64,000 bases of DNA from Pseudomonadota bacterium (GTDB lineage: Bacteria; Pseudomonadota; Gammaproteobacteria; Burkholderiales; Ferrovaceae). Position numbers and translations under genes: made by a program. The DNA lies in NCBI GenBank assembly GCA_021805445.1, contig JAJZFH010000047.1, forward strand, positions 97,322 to 161,321, given 5' to 3'. The stretch's first letter is position 1; each line of letters starts with the position of its first letter. The notes below the pieces were generated by a model, which was not told where the DNA came from, did not search any database, and saw only the letters and a program-made list of their open reading frames with translations. This document shows positions 30,710 through 40,275 of the stretch, piece after piece.

Positions 30710-31288
30710 TCAGAGATAAGCCCAAACCGTCAACCCACAGCCCACCAGCGCGCCCAGACCAGCCGGCCAGAGCAACCAGCGCCGCTGAGTCAGTGCGGTC
30801 ACCGAAGCCAGGGCAATGGCAATCTGTATGAAGGTCATGGCCAGCGCCAGGGCATGGTGTGGATGAAAATACTTGTCGGCCAACTCATTCTCGTATCGAG
30901 ACTGCGCCTCGAAAGCCTCGGCCCGCGCCTTGATCTCCTTCTTTTCCTTCTCATAACGCGGCAAATCCGCGGCATACCCCTCCCGCTTGTCTGCCGGAGC
31001 CAGTTGGGCAGCCAAAGACATCAGATGCGCCTTGGTACTTTTGGCCTGATAGAAACTCCACTGGTCACTGGCATGAGCTTTATAGAGGACCGCTTCATTC
31101 TTGTGCATGAGCGATTCATTCTGCGTATTCCCTCCCAGATAACTGACCACCGCCCCAATCGCTGCCAGAATCGCCGTGAAAATCGCCACCTGCTGGGCCA
31201 ACGTCACCGTCCCTCCCTGCCCATGGGTGGCCGCCGCATGTTCCATTTCATGTTCATGGGCACCATGAACGTGAAAATCATGTTCCAT
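30710..31288 (-). CDS. DUF4337-family membrane protein
   Basis: 192 aa, function unknown. A His-rich start (HDFHVHGAHEHEMEHAAATHG), a membrane segment (about 30-50), a charged soluble or coiled-coil middle (about 55-140) and two membrane segments near the C-terminus (about 147-165 and 171-191). This layout fits DUF4337. The His-rich leader could bind metal, but that is a guess. It lies nine bases before accA and four after the DAHP synthase gene, so it shares their operon. Confidence 0.75.
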   Translation of the reverse strand: MEHDFHVHGAHEHEMEHAAATHGQGGTVTLAQQVAIFTAILAAIGAVVSYLGGNTQNESLMHKNEAVLYKAHASDQWSFYQAKSTKAHLMSLAAQLAPADKREGYAADLPRYEKEKKEIKARAEAFEAQSRYENELADKYFHPHHALALAMTFIQIAIALASVTALTQRRWLLWPAGLGALVGCGLTVWAYL

Positions 31289-31291
31289 CGT

Positions 31292-32371
31292 TCATTCCTC
31301 CTCGCTTTCCCGGGCACGCCGGGCCCGCACGGCCATCCCCAGTTCTTCCAGGATGTGCGCGGTCTGTGGCATGGCCAGACATCCATCGGTGATACTCTGA
31401 CCATAGATCAGAGGTTTCCCCGGAATCAGATCCTGACGCCCGGCACGCAAGTGGCTCTCGATCATGACTCCCATGATACGTTGTTCGCCATGGCGCAACT
31501 GCAGTGCCACATCGCGTCCGACAGGCACTTGATTCTCCGGGTTTTTGCTGCTGTTGGCATGGCTGAGATCAATCATGATGCGCGCGCTCAACCCTTCCTG
31601 AGCCAATTGACTGGCCGCCTCGTCCACATGGAGCGCCTGATAATTGGGCAGTTTTCCGCCCCGCAGGATCACATGGCAATCTTCGTTTCCTCGAGTCGCC
31701 ACGATGGCCGAACGTCCCGTCTTGGTCACCGACAGGAAATGATGGGGCTGCTGCGCCGCCCGAATGGCGTCCACCGCAATCCGCAGATTTCCATCGGTTC
31801 CATTTTTGAACCCCACGGGGCAGGACAATCCCGAAGCCAACTCGCGATGCACCTGACTTTCCGTGGTACGTGCCCCGATGGCCCCCCAACTGATCAAATC
31901 GGCCAAGTACTGCGGGGTGATCAAATCCAGAAATTCAGTCCCGGCAGGAACCCCCAGTTCATTGACGGCCAACAGCAGGCGACGCGCCACCCGCAACCCT
32001 TCATTGATCTCGAAACTGCCGTCGAGTCCAGGGTCATTGATCAACCCTTTCCACCCCACCGTGGTGCGCGGCTTCTCGAAATACACCCGCATCACGAGAA
32101 GCAATTCCTGCTTCCAGTGCTGGATCAGGGGAATCAACCCCCGAGCATATTCCAGCGCGGCTTTGGGATCATGGATCGAACAGGGCCCGACGATCACCAG
32201 CAGACGATCATCCACCCCGTGAAGAATGCGATGGATCTGCTGACGCGTATCGAAGACCACCTGAGCGGCCACCGCCGTGCTGGGGGTCTCGCGCAACACC
32301 TGATCCGGGGTCACCAATTCCTTGATGCCCTGAACCCTTACATCGTCGACCTCTGGTAAAACACCCTTCAT
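31292..32371 (-). CDS. aroG: 3-deoxy-7-phosphoheptulonate (DAHP) synthase, class I AroF/G/H type
   Basis: 359 aa. GPCSIHDPKAALEYA (about 62), PRTTVGWKGLINDP, GARTTESQVHRELASGL, VGFKNGTDGN and IMIDLSHANSSK mark the class I enzyme that condenses PEP and erythrose-4-phosphate at the head of the shikimate pathway. Which aromatic amino acid inhibits it cannot be told; the symbol names the family only. It lies after tldD and before the DUF4337 gene. Confidence 0.94.
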   Translation of the reverse strand: MKGVLPEVDDVRVQGIKELVTPDQVLRETPSTAVAAQVVFDTRQQIHRILHGVDDRLLVIVGPCSIHDPKAALEYARGLIPLIQHWKQELLLVMRVYFEKPRTTVGWKGLINDPGLDGSFEINEGLRVARRLLLAVNELGVPAGTEFLDLITPQYLADLISWGAIGARTTESQVHRELASGLSCPVGFKNGTDGNLRIAVDAIRAAQQPHHFLSVTKTGRSAIVATRGNEDCHVILRGGKLPNYQALHVDEAASQLAQEGLSARIMIDLSHANSSKNPENQVPVGRDVALQLRHGEQRIMGVMIESHLRAGRQDLIPGKPLIYGQSITDGCLAMPQTAHILEELGMAVRARRARESEEE

Positions 32372-32419
32372 TTCCCGAATTCCCGACTGGCCAAAAGCGA
32401 TATTCTACCAAAGGGGACG

Positions 32420-33865
32420 CTAGACCGTCCCACCCACCGTCAGGCCATCGATCCGCAAGGTCGGTTGGCCGACACCCACGGGAACACTCTGCCCCTCCTT
32501 GCCACAGATACCGACCCCGGGATCCAGCGCCAGATCATGACCGATCATGGAGACCCGGGTGAGCACGTCCGGACCATTGCCGATCAAGGTTGCGCCCTTG
32601 ACCGGATACCTGCGTTTCCCATTTTCCACCCACCATGCCTCGGACATGGAAAAAACAAATTTGCCGCTGGTGATGTCCACTTGCCCGCCGCCAAAGTTGA
32701 CGGCATAGATCCCCCGATCCATGGAAGCGATGATCTCTTCAGGGTGGCAACTTCCGTTGCGCATGTAGGTATTGGTCATGCGTGGCAACGGCAGATGGGC
32801 AAAGGATTCGCGCCGTCCGTTTCCGGTGGGGGCCATCTTCATCAACCGGGCATTCAAGCCATCTTGCAGATAACCCCGCAAGATCCCATCCTCGATCAGT
32901 GGGGTACATTGTCCCGGCTGACCTTCGTCATCCCACTGCAGGGAACCCCGTCGCCCCGGCAAGGTCCCGTCATCCACCACCGTCACCCCCGAAGATGCGA
33001 CCCGTTGACCGATCCGCCCGCTGAATGCCGAGGTTCCCTTGCGGTTGAAATCCCCTTCCAATCCATGACCAATGGCCTCATGCAGGAGGATTCCCGGCCA
33101 ACCCGGGCCCAGGACCACCGTCATGGTGCCGGCCGGGGCGGGGCGAGCCTCCAGATTGAGCAGAGCCTGTTGGACGGCTTGATGGGCATACCCTTCCAGA
33201 ATGGCGTCACTGAAATATTCGTAGCCACAACGTCCTCCCCCACCCGCCGATCCCTGTTCACGCAATCCCCCCTGCTCGGCGATCACCTGCAGGGAAACCC
33301 GTACCAGAGGACGTACGTCGGCCTGCAATCCCCCATCACTGCGCGCCACCAATACCACTTCGTATTCGCCTGCCAGCGAAGCCATGACCTGGACCACGCG
33401 CGGGTCGATCTGGCGCGCCATCCCTTCCAAACGTTCCAGAAGCCGTACCTTGGCTTCGTCAGGCAAGGTCGACAGGGGGTCCTGCGGGGCATAGAGAAGT
33501 GCCGCCGGGTGTGGTTTCGCGCTCAACAAGGGGCAGGTCGCCTCCTGACCGGAGCGTCCAATGGCCCGCGTGGCTCGAGCCGCCTGCTGCAGCGCTTCGG
33601 CGTGAATGTCGTCGGAATAGGCAAAAGCGGTCTTTTCTCCGCTGATGGCACGGATGCCCACCCCCTGCTCAATATGAAAGGAGCCTGACTTGACCGCGCC
33701 CTCCTCCAGACTCCAGCCTTCAGAGCGTGAATACTGAAAATACAGATCGGCATGATCCACGTCGTGGGTCAGCATCGAACCCAGGGTACGGGACAAATCT
33801 TCTTCTTCAAGCGCAAAAGGTGCCAGCAAAGTCGCTTTGGCAATCGAAATGGGGTCCATGGACAT
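32420..33865 (-). CDS. tldD: Metalloprotease TldD
   Basis: 481 aa. The zinc-binding HExxxH is HEAIGHGLEGD (His262, His267), and GTSAFSGRIG and VSMIGHDLALDPGVGICGKEGQ are family hallmarks. TldD normally works with TldE (PmbA) to degrade small unfolded peptides and mature microcin-type peptides; no tldE is in the window. It lies between the nitrilase-like and DAHP synthase genes. Confidence 0.96.
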   Translation of the reverse strand: MSMDPISIAKATLLAPFALEEEDLSRTLGSMLTHDVDHADLYFQYSRSEGWSLEEGAVKSGSFHIEQGVGIRAISGEKTAFAYSDDIHAEALQQAARATRAIGRSGQEATCPLLSAKPHPAALLYAPQDPLSTLPDEAKVRLLERLEGMARQIDPRVVQVMASLAGEYEVVLVARSDGGLQADVRPLVRVSLQVIAEQGGLREQGSAGGGGRCGYEYFSDAILEGYAHQAVQQALLNLEARPAPAGTMTVVLGPGWPGILLHEAIGHGLEGDFNRKGTSAFSGRIGQRVASSGVTVVDDGTLPGRRGSLQWDDEGQPGQCTPLIEDGILRGYLQDGLNARLMKMAPTGNGRRESFAHLPLPRMTNTYMRNGSCHPEEIIASMDRGIYAVNFGGGQVDITSGKFVFSMSEAWWVENGKRRYPVKGATLIGNGPDVLTRVSMIGHDLALDPGVGICGKEGQSVPVGVGQPTLRIDGLTVGGTV

Positions 33866-33925
33866 GATCCTAAATATTCCTGTACGAGATGAAATGTGGC
33901 GCCACCCTGAATTCAGACCGATCCT

Positions 33926-34807
33926 CTATTCCCAGGGAACCCGGCGTCGGGACAATGCAGGTAACTGACTGCGCAGATCGGCCTGATGGACCGGATTGAC
34001 GCCCGCCATCACCACCCCGGATCCCCGTGGCAACTGATCCAGAACCACGCCCCAGGGATCGACGATCATGCTGGCTCCATGGGTTTCCCGTCCGTTCATA
34101 TGGTAGCCTCCCTGGGCCGGGGCCACGACATAGGCCAGATTCTCGATGGCACGAGCCCGCACCAGAGGTTCCCAGTGAGCTCGACCGGTGGTTTCCGTGA
34201 AGGCCGATGGAATGAAAATCATGTCCACTTCGCCCATGGCGCGATACAGTTCCGGAAAGCGCAGATCATAGCAGACGGATAACCCGATCTTGCCAAAAGG
34301 GGACTCGAAAGTCACCACCTCGTCACCCGGTTCGATGGTTTGCGCCTCGTCATAATGTTCCCGGGCACGTTGAAACTCAAACAAATGGATCTTGTCGTAG
34401 CGTGCCACACATTGACCCTCCTTGTCATAAACCAGGCAACTGTTCCGGATGCGCCGATCGTCATGCCCCTTGAGGGGAACCGTTCCTCCCACGAGCCAGA
34501 CTCCGAAGCGGCGTGCGCTGCGCGCCAGAAACTCCTGGATCGGCCCCCGGCCGAAGGGTTCTGCAATGGTCACCTTGTCTGAATCCCGCATCCCCATCAA
34601 GGCAAAGAACTCGGGCAAACCCACCAGGGACGCCCCGGCATCGGCCGCCATCTTGATCAGCCGCTCTGCCTCACATAGGTTGGCATCGAGATGAGGTCCG
34701 GAAGCCATCTGTAACGCCGCCACCCGAAAACTGCCTGGCAAGGGACGCGCTTTGCCGAACCCGGAATCGATGGTCTCTCCCGCTGCCTCAAGAACCCGCT
34801 TCATCAT
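33926..34807 (-). CDS. Carbon-nitrogen hydrolase (nitrilase superfamily, Nit1-like amidase)
   Basis: 293 aa. The catalytic triad is readable: Glu66 (LPEFF), Lys139 (YDKIHLF) and Cys179 (SVCYDLRFPE). A GGGAGA site sits six bases before the first ATG at 34807, although the conserved domain begins only at about residue 26. Closest in pattern to Nit1/deaminated-glutathione amidases, which clear faulty glutathione; substrate is not proven. It follows yhdP, a common arrangement. Confidence 0.9.
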   Translation of the reverse strand: MMKRVLEAAGETIDSGFGKARPLPGSFRVAALQMASGPHLDANLCEAERLIKMAADAGASLVGLPEFFALMGMRDSDKVTIAEPFGRGPIQEFLARSARRFGVWLVGGTVPLKGHDDRRIRNSCLVYDKEGQCVARYDKIHLFEFQRAREHYDEAQTIEPGDEVVTFESPFGKIGLSVCYDLRFPELYRAMGEVDMIFIPSAFTETTGRAHWEPLVRARAIENLAYVVAPAQGGYHMNGRETHGASMIVDPWGVVLDQLPRGSGVVMAGVNPVHQADLRSQLPALSRRRVPWE

Positions 34808-34832
34808 TCATTCTCCCTGTGGACTGTCAATG

Positions 34833-37800
34833 CTAAGGATGACCCACGGATTGTATCCGAGGATCGTCCCAAGGCCCCTGAATCGTGTAGGCATAACTCA
34901 ATGCCTGGTTGAAGGGGTTGCCCAGAATCTTTTGCAACACCCAGGACGCCGCGCCCACCACCGGTCCGCCCACCATGGTGGAAGCCAAAGTCACACTGTC
35001 CGTGACCGACGGGGCCACCTGGGCGGTCAGGTCGCTGGTTTCGTGCGCCAGATCCACGTGTCCAAACAACTTGACGTGGGCTGCGGGCCCCACCATCTCA
35101 AAATCCCGCGTATCCAGTTGGGAATGGTCCAGGGCGAGGTCTGCAGTCAGATGATCAAAGGCAAAACCCGCCGAAAAGACATCGTTGAAATCCAGGGTGA
35201 TTCGGCGTGGCAATGTTTGCAGGCTGAACAAACTGATCAGACGCCCCAGCCCCCCCGTTTGCACTTTGGAGAACTGCCCATCCTTGAGAGTCAGTGACGC
35301 ATGCCCCGACAACCCTGTCAAACTGAATTCTTCCAGCGCGCCGACCCACTGGATATGCCCCTGTCCCTCGCCTCTCCCACGGGCCACCAGCCCAGGATAC
35401 CCCAATCCGGCCAGGAAATTTCCCAAATCCTCCGTTTTGACTTCCCATTGATAGTGGTTTTGCGGCTTGGGCTGGTCCTGCCAGACCCCTTCCACCTGAA
35501 TCTGGGTTTCCGGAGAAACCAGCGTCAGGGTCTGCAGATGCCAGACGCCCGCACCCTCCTGGGTGCCCACCAGATGGAAATGCCCCTCCAATCCTCCCGG
35601 CAGGGTCAGATGATCCACCTGCAGGTCCATCGTAGGCATGTGCGCAGCCAAAGCCGGGGAATGATCTTCTGCCTCGGAAGGGGAAGCGGGATGGGGACTC
35701 GCCGGAATGATGAGATGGGCCAAATGTCCCGTCAGACGCCCCGGTTCTCCCTGTATCCCGATCAAATCCCCGGCCATACTGCGCCCCCGGGTCCGGATCA
35801 GCCACTGTTTTCCCTCGATCCGGGCATCGATACCGACATCTGGCCAGAGTCGTCCGACCCAGGACACGGCCCCAAATGTCACATCGACATGACTCACCTT
35901 GCCCACCTTGGCAGAAGCCGTCCCCTCCTTTGGGCTCCAACGTTCCAGGTAACTCTGCCAAGCCGACAGATCCAGTAACGGCCAGGACCCTTCGACTGAA
36001 AAACCGGAAGCCAGGGGAGGATGAACTTCCGCTTTTCCCAGCCACAGTCGTCCGCTTTCGAGTTGCCAGGCCTCTCCTGCTCCCGGTCCTGTTTTCGTGG
36101 CACGATACACTGCCTGAAAAGCCAGTCGATCCCCCAGGCGCCCTTCGACTTCGCGTCCCTCGCCAAACAATTGGGCATGGATTTCCAGAGGCAGTGCCGT
36201 GGCTGCGTCCTTCTGCAATGGCTGCGGAAGATTCAGTTCCATGCCGACCAGAGACGTATTGATCCACAGTTGAGGATCTTCGTTTTCTTTCTTTTCCAGT
36301 CGACCCGACCAGTCGGTTTTTCCTTTCAAGGCTTCCAACGGGGCCAGGGCCGTCCATTTTCTCAGGGCAGCCGCTTCGATATGCCCGGCAAAGGAAGCCC
36401 GCAGGGTATGATGGATGCCCCGGATCGCCACAAAGGTGGTGTGTGCGCCCAACCATGAGGCATCGCCCCGCACCTCGGCCCGCACGTGTTTGTCCTGCAG
36501 ACGGACATGGCCTTCCCAATGCACCGGTCCTTCCAGACCTTGGGTCCAGAAGGAAGAGAAACGTCGCCGGAGCGCTTCTGGAGAAGTCGCCCCCACGAAT
36601 TTCAGATCCACTCCGCGCTCCGGCTTGGCAGACAGTTGAAAAGCAAAAGGTTCACCCAGATAACTGCCCTGCGTCTGAAGTTGTGCGTCTGTCCCCCCCT
36701 GTCCAAAGGCAAACTCTCCCTGCCAGGGTTCATGCCCTGCGACATCTTTCAGAATGGGCTCGTCATACACCGTCTGCAATTGGGACCAGTCGCCCTGTCC
36801 ACTGGCCTTGAGATGCAGAACCCCGCGCTTGTCCGTATGAAACGCCAGCGCCGCATCCCCCCCCAGGACACGGGCCGTCAAACCTTGGGAATTCAACTCC
36901 CGTTCGGTAAACAGGAGATGCCCCTTGACCTTGGTCAGAGGGGGAATGCCCAGCGCGCCTTCCTCCAGACTCGCTCCCAGGAATTCATAATCTCCTTGCA
37001 CATGGGTTTTCTGGGGCTGGTCCAGAGGGATGTCCAGTTGCAGGGCCAGGTGGCCCTCCCCCGTTCCTGACCAATCCTCCAGAGCCTGGTCGAGAAGGGT
37101 CTTCAGAGGACTCCGGTGGATAAAAGCCAATCCGGCCGGTACTGGTCCCTGAGCCTGGCCCGAAATCATCAGCATGGGATCTTGTGCCGTCAGGTCCGGA
37201 ATACGCGCCTGTACAGCGCCGAGGTGCGTACCCAGCACTTCCCCGGACTGGGTCAGCACGAGCAATTCGCCCCCCCGGATCTGAAGCGTCCCTTCCAGAT
37301 GGGTGAGGGTAGGCCAGGTCGGATCGAAGTTCAAGTTGACGTCATGAAGTTGAGCGTCCACCCGAAAAGTGCCGCCCTGATCTCCCACGAAGGGGAAGCG
37401 GGACAGATCCCCGGCTACGGCAAACCGCACCGGATTGGCTTCTCCTCCCTGCAGCGCCTGATGAAGCCAAAGCCGCGCCGGATGCGGGATCACCCGCGGT
37501 AGATAGCGCCATACCGCATCCGGTCGCGCATGGGTCAAACTGCCGCTCAGGCGAACCTGCCCAGGCCCCTGGGGCCCCACTTCGAGACTGCCTTCGACGG
37601 ACCCGGTCAAATCCTCATTGCTTACCTGCAACTGCTTGAGCGTCAGGGCCAGATGGTCACTCTGACGCTGCCACTGGGCATCCACCTGCAAGGAATTCAC
37701 TTTGAGGGGAGCCACGAACAGATCAGGCAGATCCCATTGGGTCTCCAACCCCGCCCCTTTGACCTGCCCGCCCCGCGCATCACAGGTCACCTGCCCTGAA

Positions 37801-39068
37801 AAGGCCTGCAGGGCAGGCAAGCCATGCCAGGCATGAACCGACACATGATGCAGGGTGCCCTGGAACCCCAGGGAATCGGAGAGGGTCCCGCCGTCTTTCC
37901 AGGTGAGACGCAGTCCCTCCAGTTCTCCGCTGGGAGCCAGATCCTGCCAGATTTTTTGTTGATTGGGGGTGAGCGGCAATACTTTGACGAAGGGGTGCAG
38001 AACCGCCAGATCCACCCAGGAGGCTTCTATCTGATTGCCCTCGCCCTCCTTATGAAAACTCACCTCCAGAGGACGCACCCAATGGATGAAGGAGGGCCCG
38101 CTCAACCGGACCTGATGCAACGCCCAGGCACGCACCCCGCCCTGCCAGCGCATCGTCAGTTCGCCCTGCAAACGATTGACCATGAGGGCTTGTTCAGCGC
38201 CCGGAATATGCCAGACCAGAGGATGCAGATCCAGGTCGGAATGCAGATCCCAACCGTGCGCGGGGGTCAATTCGCCCACCACATGCAGCCCCCCACGTGC
38301 CTGCTGAACCCCGTTCAACACTTCCACCCAGGGCGTGAGAGCGACCCAGTCCACCCGGGCCGCATCCAGTTGTACTCGCCCCTGCCAATCCGACCAACGC
38401 CCCAGATCCATTCCCCGAACCCGGCCCGCCAGGTGGAGCGGGCTGGAGAGGGTGCCCGGCGGCGTCAACGCCACATCCCAGCGATGCGCGCCGCCACCGT
38501 TACTCAGATGTAACCGGATATTTTTCAGGAGCAGAGGGGGGGCCTGGCGAATTTCATCCTGCCAGACCAATTCACCGCCGCTGACACGAATGTCTCCTTG
38601 CCGTGTCAACCATTCCAGAAAGGGGCTGGGACCTTGTCCGGGAGGAGGCAAAAGAATCCCCGACAGAAACATCTGTCCCTCCGGACTGCGGCGTAAAGTC
38701 AGGTGGGGTTCCTCGATCTGCAGGTGGTCGAAATTCACCTGCCCGCGCAGAAAATCCAGCACATTGATGCGCGCCTGCACACGTTTGATGATGATCCCTG
38801 GCTGGTTTTGTGGCGTAAACACGACGACGCGATCCAGCACCAGGGAGGGCATCCAATGGAACGCCCCTGCGGAAAGTCTCCCCACTTCCACTCGATTTCC
38901 TGTGGCTCTGGTCAGCAGGTCCATGGCTTGAGGTCGAAAACGCCCCACGTCATGCAGCACGACCCACTGCATCCCACCCCAGGCGAGCAGGCACAGCAGA
39001 GCCACCCCCACCGTCAACCAGAGCAGGGCGCGGCGGGAATGGTAAAATAAAACCCGATGACTGATCAT
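34833..39068 (-). CDS. yhdP: YhdP-family AsmA-like giant protein (phospholipid transport to outer membrane)
   Basis: 1411 aa. One N-terminal membrane anchor (about 12-34), then a long periplasmic beta-rich body of AsmA/TamB-like repeats, with the DUF3971 region in the middle and an AsmA-like C-terminal domain (GQFSKVQTGGLGRLISLFSLQTLPRR region). In E. coli YhdP is one of three AsmA-like proteins that move phospholipid to the outer membrane. Gene order yhdP-nitrilase-tldD supports the call. It is divergent from ilvE across 82 bases, which must hold promoters for both; no clear ones were seen. Confidence 0.92.
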   Translation of the reverse strand: MISHRVLFYHSRRALLWLTVGVALLCLLAWGGMQWVVLHDVGRFRPQAMDLLTRATGNRVEVGRLSAGAFHWMPSLVLDRVVVFTPQNQPGIIIKRVQARINVLDFLRGQVNFDHLQIEEPHLTLRRSPEGQMFLSGILLPPPGQGPSPFLEWLTRQGDIRVSGGELVWQDEIRQAPPLLLKNIRLHLSNGGGAHRWDVALTPPGTLSSPLHLAGRVRGMDLGRWSDWQGRVQLDAARVDWVALTPWVEVLNGVQQARGGLHVVGELTPAHGWDLHSDLDLHPLVWHIPGAEQALMVNRLQGELTMRWQGGVRAWALHQVRLSGPSFIHWVRPLEVSFHKEGEGNQIEASWVDLAVLHPFVKVLPLTPNQQKIWQDLAPSGELEGLRLTWKDGGTLSDSLGFQGTLHHVSVHAWHGLPALQAFSGQVTCDARGGQVKGAGLETQWDLPDLFVAPLKVNSLQVDAQWQRQSDHLALTLKQLQVSNEDLTGSVEGSLEVGPQGPGQVRLSGSLTHARPDAVWRYLPRVIPHPARLWLHQALQGGEANPVRFAVAGDLSRFPFVGDQGGTFRVDAQLHDVNLNFDPTWPTLTHLEGTLQIRGGELLVLTQSGEVLGTHLGAVQARIPDLTAQDPMLMISGQAQGPVPAGLAFIHRSPLKTLLDQALEDWSGTGEGHLALQLDIPLDQPQKTHVQGDYEFLGASLEEGALGIPPLTKVKGHLLFTERELNSQGLTARVLGGDAALAFHTDKRGVLHLKASGQGDWSQLQTVYDEPILKDVAGHEPWQGEFAFGQGGTDAQLQTQGSYLGEPFAFQLSAKPERGVDLKFVGATSPEALRRRFSSFWTQGLEGPVHWEGHVRLQDKHVRAEVRGDASWLGAHTTFVAIRGIHHTLRASFAGHIEAAALRKWTALAPLEALKGKTDWSGRLEKKENEDPQLWINTSLVGMELNLPQPLQKDAATALPLEIHAQLFGEGREVEGRLGDRLAFQAVYRATKTGPGAGEAWQLESGRLWLGKAEVHPPLASGFSVEGSWPLLDLSAWQSYLERWSPKEGTASAKVGKVSHVDVTFGAVSWVGRLWPDVGIDARIEGKQWLIRTRGRSMAGDLIGIQGEPGRLTGHLAHLIIPASPHPASPSEAEDHSPALAAHMPTMDLQVDHLTLPGGLEGHFHLVGTQEGAGVWHLQTLTLVSPETQIQVEGVWQDQPKPQNHYQWEVKTEDLGNFLAGLGYPGLVARGRGEGQGHIQWVGALEEFSLTGLSGHASLTLKDGQFSKVQTGGLGRLISLFSLQTLPRRITLDFNDVFSAGFAFDHLTADLALDHSQLDTRDFEMVGPAAHVKLFGHVDLAHETSDLTAQVAPSVTDSVTLASTMVGGPVVGAASWVLQKILGNPFNQALSYAYTIQGPWDDPRIQSVGHP

Positions 39069-39150
39069 GGGGCCATTATAAAGCAGTCCCTCTGGAGCCG
39101 GGAGAAGACATCCGCTAGAATGGGAGGTTTACAGTGCAGGAGTCATTTTC

Positions 39151-40077
39151 ATGTCCATGTCCGACCGGGATGGTACCCTCTGGCTAGATGGTCGATATAT
39201 CCCCTGGCGTACCGCCAACACCCATGTGCTCACCCACTCCCTGCACTATGGCATGGCGGTGTTCGAGGGGGTACGGGCCTACCAGACGACGGAGGGCACG
39301 GCACTCTTTCGTCTGCGCGAACATACCGAACGCTTGCTCCGTTCGGCGCACATCCTGCAAATCCCTGTGCCCTTTACGCTGGAAACCCTGATGGACGCCC
39401 AATGTCAGGTCGTCGCCCAAAACCACTTGAAAGAGGGGTATATTCGCCCCCTGGTCTATCTGGGTTCGGAAAAAATGGGGGTATCCCCCCGGGGTGCCCA
39501 GACCCACGTCGCCATCGCCGCCTGGCCCTGGGGGGCCTACCTGGGCGAAGAAGCCCTGCAACAAGGCATTCGCGTCAAGGTGTCGTCCTACACCCGCCAC
39601 CATCCCAACATCACCCTGTGCAAAGCCAAGGCCAGCGGCAATTACATGAATTCCATCCTGGCCAACAATGAAGCCACCGCCGATGGCTACGACGAAGCCC
39701 TGCTTCTGGACGTGGAAGGATTCGTGGCCGAAGGTTCCGGAGAAAACCTGTTCATGGTCAAGCGCGGGGTCCTGTATACCCCTGACCTGTCCAGTGCACT
39801 GGAAGGAATCACGCGCGACAGCATCATCCAACTGGCACAGGAAAGGGGGATCACCGTGCTGGAACGACGCATTTCCCGGGATGAACTCTATACGGCCGAC
39901 GAAGTTTTTTTCACCGGGACTGCCGCCGAAGTCACCCCGATCCGCGAAATTGATCGCCGGGTCATCGGACAAGGGACCCGCGGCCCCCTGACAGAAAAAT
40001 TACAGTCTGCCTATTTCGATTGCGTCAAGGGTCGCGCCCCGGCGCACCGGGACTGGCTGACCTTTCTTGGAGACTGA
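39151..40077 (+). CDS. ilvE: Branched-chain amino acid aminotransferase
   Basis: 308 aa, fold type IV PLP enzyme. The Schiff-base lysine is Lys160 in CKAKASGNYMNSIL; LHYGMAVFEGVRAY, EGSGENLFMV, GITRDSII and FFTGTAAEVTPI are characteristic. It makes Leu, Ile and Val from their keto acids. CAGGAG lies nine bases before the ATG. It begins a plus-strand trio with the zinc-finger gene and waaF. Confidence 0.96.
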   Translation: MSMSDRDGTLWLDGRYIPWRTANTHVLTHSLHYGMAVFEGVRAYQTTEGTALFRLREHTERLLRSAHILQIPVPFTLETLMDAQCQVVAQNHLKEGYIRPLVYLGSEKMGVSPRGAQTHVAIAAWPWGAYLGEEALQQGIRVKVSSYTRHHPNITLCKAKASGNYMNSILANNEATADGYDEALLLDVEGFVAEGSGENLFMVKRGVLYTPDLSSALEGITRDSIIQLAQERGITVLERRISRDELYTADEVFFTGTAAEVTPIREIDRRVIGQGTRGPLTEKLQSAYFDCVKGRAPAHRDWLTFLGD

Positions 40078-40080
40078 GAC

Positions 40081-40275
40081 ATGAGTACCTCGCCCGCCCG
40101 TCCTCCGGTACAGATCACCGCTGCCGACCTTCCCTTCCACTGCCCTCCGCCCAAGGATGCGCTGTGGAACGCCCATCCCCGTGTTTTTCTGGATGTGGCG
40201 CGCACCGGACGGATGGCCTGTCCCTATTGCGGCACGGTCTATGAATTGAGTGGTCCAGCCCCTGCCGCCCATTGA
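40081..40275 (+). CDS. Small CHCC-type zinc-finger protein
   Basis: 64 aa. FHCPPPKD, then HPRVFLDV, then ACPYCGTVYEL: Cys, His and two Cys form the zf-CHCC set also found at the C-terminus of the complex I subunit NDUFS6. The bacterial protein's role is not established to my knowledge. It starts three bases after ilvE and its stop overlaps the TTG of waaF, so all three are coupled. Confidence 0.88.
   Translation: MSTSPARPPVQITAADLPFHCPPPKDALWNAHPRVFLDVARTGRMACPYCGTVYELSGPAPAAH

Noticed and set aside
30503..32359. Plus-strand open frame of 618 codons opposite accA, DUF4337 and DAHP synthase
   Set aside because: It spans three real genes on the other strand and has no recognisable motifs.
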